Origin: Eucommia ulmoides
Taxonomy: Eukaryota > Streptophyta > Magnoliopsida > Garryales > Eucommiaceae
Assembly: GCA_016647705.1 (NCBI GenBank)
Contig: CM028333.1
Coordinates: 16,241,743 to 16,305,742, forward strand
DNA length: 64,000 nt
Direction of reading: 5' to 3'
Made by a program: the position numbers and the translations under genes. Positions within the stretch are counted from its first letter, which is position 1; each line of letters starts with the position of its first letter. This document shows, one piece after another, positions 61,329 to 64,000 of this stretch. Below the pieces are notes generated by a model. It had not been told where the DNA came from. It worked only from the letters and a program-made list of their open reading frames with translations, and made no database searches.

Positions 61329-63283
61329 TGGACTACCCAAGAGAGGGGGGTGAATTGAGTATTTAAAAAAATTATCAAAATAAAACTTCAATAATCAAAT
61401 AATTAATTTTAATCATAAATTAATTATTATCTTTATAACATAGCGAAATAAATTAATCAACTAGGTGCACACCAAACAATAAAAATAAATAAAATAAATA
61501 TTGCAGCACACCAAGATATATCCTGGTTCACCAAACTACTCTTGGTTAGTCCAGTCCTCCGAGCCCCACGGAGATTCACACATATTAATTCTCAAGATCT
61601 CTTTAAAGGTAGGAACCAAACCCATACACACCGATTCTTTTACAGGTTCAGAATTAACCTTTACAATATCATTTTTCCAAGTTAAAGAAAAACTTATACT
61701 TTTAACAGACTAAAGAATAACCTAATTCTTTTTAACACTAAGGCCAAAGAATCAAAACCTCACTAATCACTCAAATATCCTTTTACCCGGTAAGAATTGA
61801 ATCGTTGCACATTTCACTCAAAGCGCAATTCTATTCAGGAAGAATCACTATCTCAATCTCTTTACAAGAAGAGACTGAAAATCGGCTATCCTTGATTAAA
61901 TACTCCCAATAGTATTTAACCTGTCACACTACTCACCAATACAAATTGATAAGTATAAAATCTCACTTGGAGCTTCTACCACCCCAGATAAATAATAACT
62001 CAATTAATATCTTAAATCTAGTAATAGAAAAAAATATGAGATTGAAAATATGATTTTAAACAAGATATGGGTAACAAATAATTTAACACGTAATCAGATT
62101 CAATAAATTATTTATAATAAATTTCTTCAATAAAAATCAGAAACAATTTCTGTGATCAATTTTCAAAAGATAAACAAGTAATACAATAATAGAATACAAT
62201 TGGAAAGATCTCACCTGGAATCCATGGAAAGAACAATTAGAACGATGTAACTTCAAATCTGGTAGCAGCAAAGATTAGTTGCAATTGATCTTCAAGATTG
62301 TCTCTTAGAATAACTCACAAACTCTTAGAAAGATAACTCTTAAAAAATCTCACTCTTATGATATGATATGATTTCTCTTACTGTTAATGGTATAAGAAAT
62401 TTGCAGGTCTATTTAAAAGAGAATGGAATCAGCCTTTTAACGGTTAGTTCCAATGTGTCATAACATTTAATAGCTCTTATAAACCTCTTATATCATAATG
62501 ACCTTATTTTGGTTCAATTCACTTATTAAATGACTTTTAAATCTTTCAATTAAGTCCCCCAAATATTTCTCAATCCCAATTAATTAGAATATAAATAATT
62601 TTTAAGTACCAAATTGAGAAATATTAAAACTTAATGAACCAAATAAATAGAATTTAAATAATAGATAAAACATATCTTAAATATCATCAAATCCCTGAAA
62701 TCTCTCACAAATCCCAACTAAAAATGGGTACTTTTAGATATGATTTCGGAATGCACAAGATCCTGAAACAGTGCCATAGGTCGATCTGTCAGTCAACTTA
62801 CCAATTCAGAGACTTTCACCTTTGGACATAGGTCGACCTACCTGTCGATTGACTATGCTGGAATTTTTTTTAAAGTCGTTTTTAACTCATTCTTATTTAT
62901 GTTTTTGCCCATTTAACCATTTTCTTGTCTAAATAAGTTCCATTAACTTCTTAAATTCCATTTTAGTCATTTATAAATATTTTTTTTCAATAACACATAG
63001 GAGCTGATAATTTCATCTTATCAAAACACACATAAACAATAAAAACTTTTTGTGCCGTGTGTGTTCCTTAATTGGGATATTAAGAGTTGAAATTCACCTG
63101 AGTTGTTTTTCCTAATTTTTTCAAACTCTTAAGTCTTCATTATCTTTGTCATCATCATTTATCATCTATTTGTCATCACATCTTCTTTATCACTGGAACT
63201 TAAACAACTGAAACACTTAATTAAACCATTAGTTCCACTAAAATATCAACACTTAATTGTTCATGAAAATCTTAGGATTAACA
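61329..63283 (-). repeat. 5' LTR of the SIRE-like Copia
   Basis: Direct copy of 47591-49577. Contains the AGGTCGA(C/T)CT palindromic words at about 62770-62860 and ends (+ strand) cttaggattaaca. Confidence 0.9.
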
Positions 63284-64000
63284 GGTTATCATCGTAATTG
63301 AAAATTTCAAACTTGAATGGGTTTTAAGGCTACCTAAGATCCTTATGGACTAACAATGGGATTTATTTTAAAGGCAAATAGGACTAGACAGAAAAATTGG
63401 TCCTAGAAAAGTGATTCCCGCTCCCCCATTCGAAGTCCAGTCTTTATTCGCAGTTAGGCTTAGAATCATTCAAAGATGGCATCGAAAGGAAATCCCGAAT
63501 CTCTCGCATCGCCCATATGGCTAGGATGCAAGAAATTATTGACATGCTGATGAAAAAGGTCAACGAACTAAGCCAACCTCAAGGGGTGCATGTTCTCTCG
63601 TCCAATGAAAACTCCCGTAACTGAATCGCCGAATGGAAATCTTCCAAGTTTTCAGACGGAGAATTCAGTGCTGAATCCGAAACCTATTAGCTGAACTTCT
63701 TGGTGCTGGTCGATTATGGACCTCAAATGGGCCCTCATCCCTTCGCCTATGGTGCGCTGACATATCCCAGCTAGGGGCATGTCTATTAGGCCTAACTTGA
63801 AGGCCCATTCCCTCTGCACCGTAGATCCTCATTTACCCAGATAGAGTCGTTGTTCCGCTTAACGATTAGAATGCCAATCAACCGGCCTTGACAATCAAAA
63901 TAAAAAACAGAGAAGAAGAGAGCAGATCTACTCTAGCTTGGGTTATGAAAATAGGAAAATTAAAGAAAACTGTAGAAGAATTGAAAATAGATAAGCCATC

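Larger units (their letters stand above)
47591..63283 (-). mobile_element. Ty1/Copia (SIRE/Maximus-like) element, interrupted by a Gypsy
   Basis: Minus-strand element with a 5' LTR at 61329-63283 and a 3' LTR at 47591-49577, each about 1.96-1.99 kb. On the minus strand LTRs begin TGTTGATCCTAAG and end CTTGGGTA(T/G)TCCA. A purine tract GGGGGAGA abuts the 3' LTR (49578-49590, minus). Recognisable parts are a gag with coiled-coil region and zinc knuckle (61064-60480) and a short RNase H tail with LVDILTKSLV (about 49925-49885). Most of pol is not recognisable. A Tekay Gypsy occupies 50341-59841. Broken fossil; no target duplication found. Confidence 0.85.
47368..64000 (+). mobile_element. Ogre/Tat-like element interior, interrupted, runs off window
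   Basis: The tRNA-Arg primer site is at 47368-47385, followed by leader to 47590. A Copia element then interrupts, and the leader resumes at 63284. From about 63475 a gag-like region reads with RIAHMARMQEIIDMLMKKV, a short heptad-rich segment typical of the gag start. The region is broken, and the remainder lies beyond the window. Confidence 0.6.

Overview
This window is nuclear DNA of a flowering plant, most likely a eudicot. It is AT-rich, its one host gene has dozens of short GT-AG introns, and much of the rest is nested plant LTR retrotransposons (Copia, Tekay-type Gypsy, Ogre/Tat-like, TRIMs) and DNA-transposon remains. No bacterial-style operon, tRNA, rRNA or CRISPR array was seen.

The host gene is GWD1/SEX1/R1 (alpha-glucan, water dikinase) on the + strand. 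Its 33 coding exons run from 25340 to 39427, all junctions keep frame, and the predicted protein is about 1465 residues. Two G-boxes, a CCAAT box, a 25-base C run and a CT-rich leader lie just upstream. The introns carry four insertions of one TRIM family, three with exact target-site duplications. A second TRIM-like element and several foldback elements are also present. One intron uses a GC-AG splice pair and has a TRIM inserted about ten bases downstream of the donor.

Left of the gene (1-25 kb): a gene-poor stretch with a long-TIR DNA element (923-2370) and small palindromes; then a short-LTR Copia element (5814-19294, TSD TATCA) split by a minus-strand Tekay Gypsy (about 9735-18325); then a decayed Mutator-like transposase gene (20704-22527, minus) with a SWIM zinc finger.

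Right of the gene (39.4-64 kb): a nest of retrotransposons. An Ogre/Tat-like element starts near 41317 and runs off the window. Its 5' LTR holds several tandem arrays and a 1.36-kb solo LTR (45563-46921). Its leader is interrupted by a minus-strand SIRE/Maximus-like Copia (47591-63283), which is itself interrupted by a second Tekay Gypsy (50341-59841).

I see no unknown multi-gene system. The most unusual signals are: (1) the cluster of TRIM insertions in GWD1 introns, including a three-LTR tandem form; (2) the GC-AG intron beside one of them; (3) three unrelated LTR families that each carry a small cluster of short perfect palindromes with different cores (CGCCTAGGCG, AGGTCGACCT, CGCTGCAGCG); (4) related Tekay LTRs whose tandem arrays share a core but differ in unit length.
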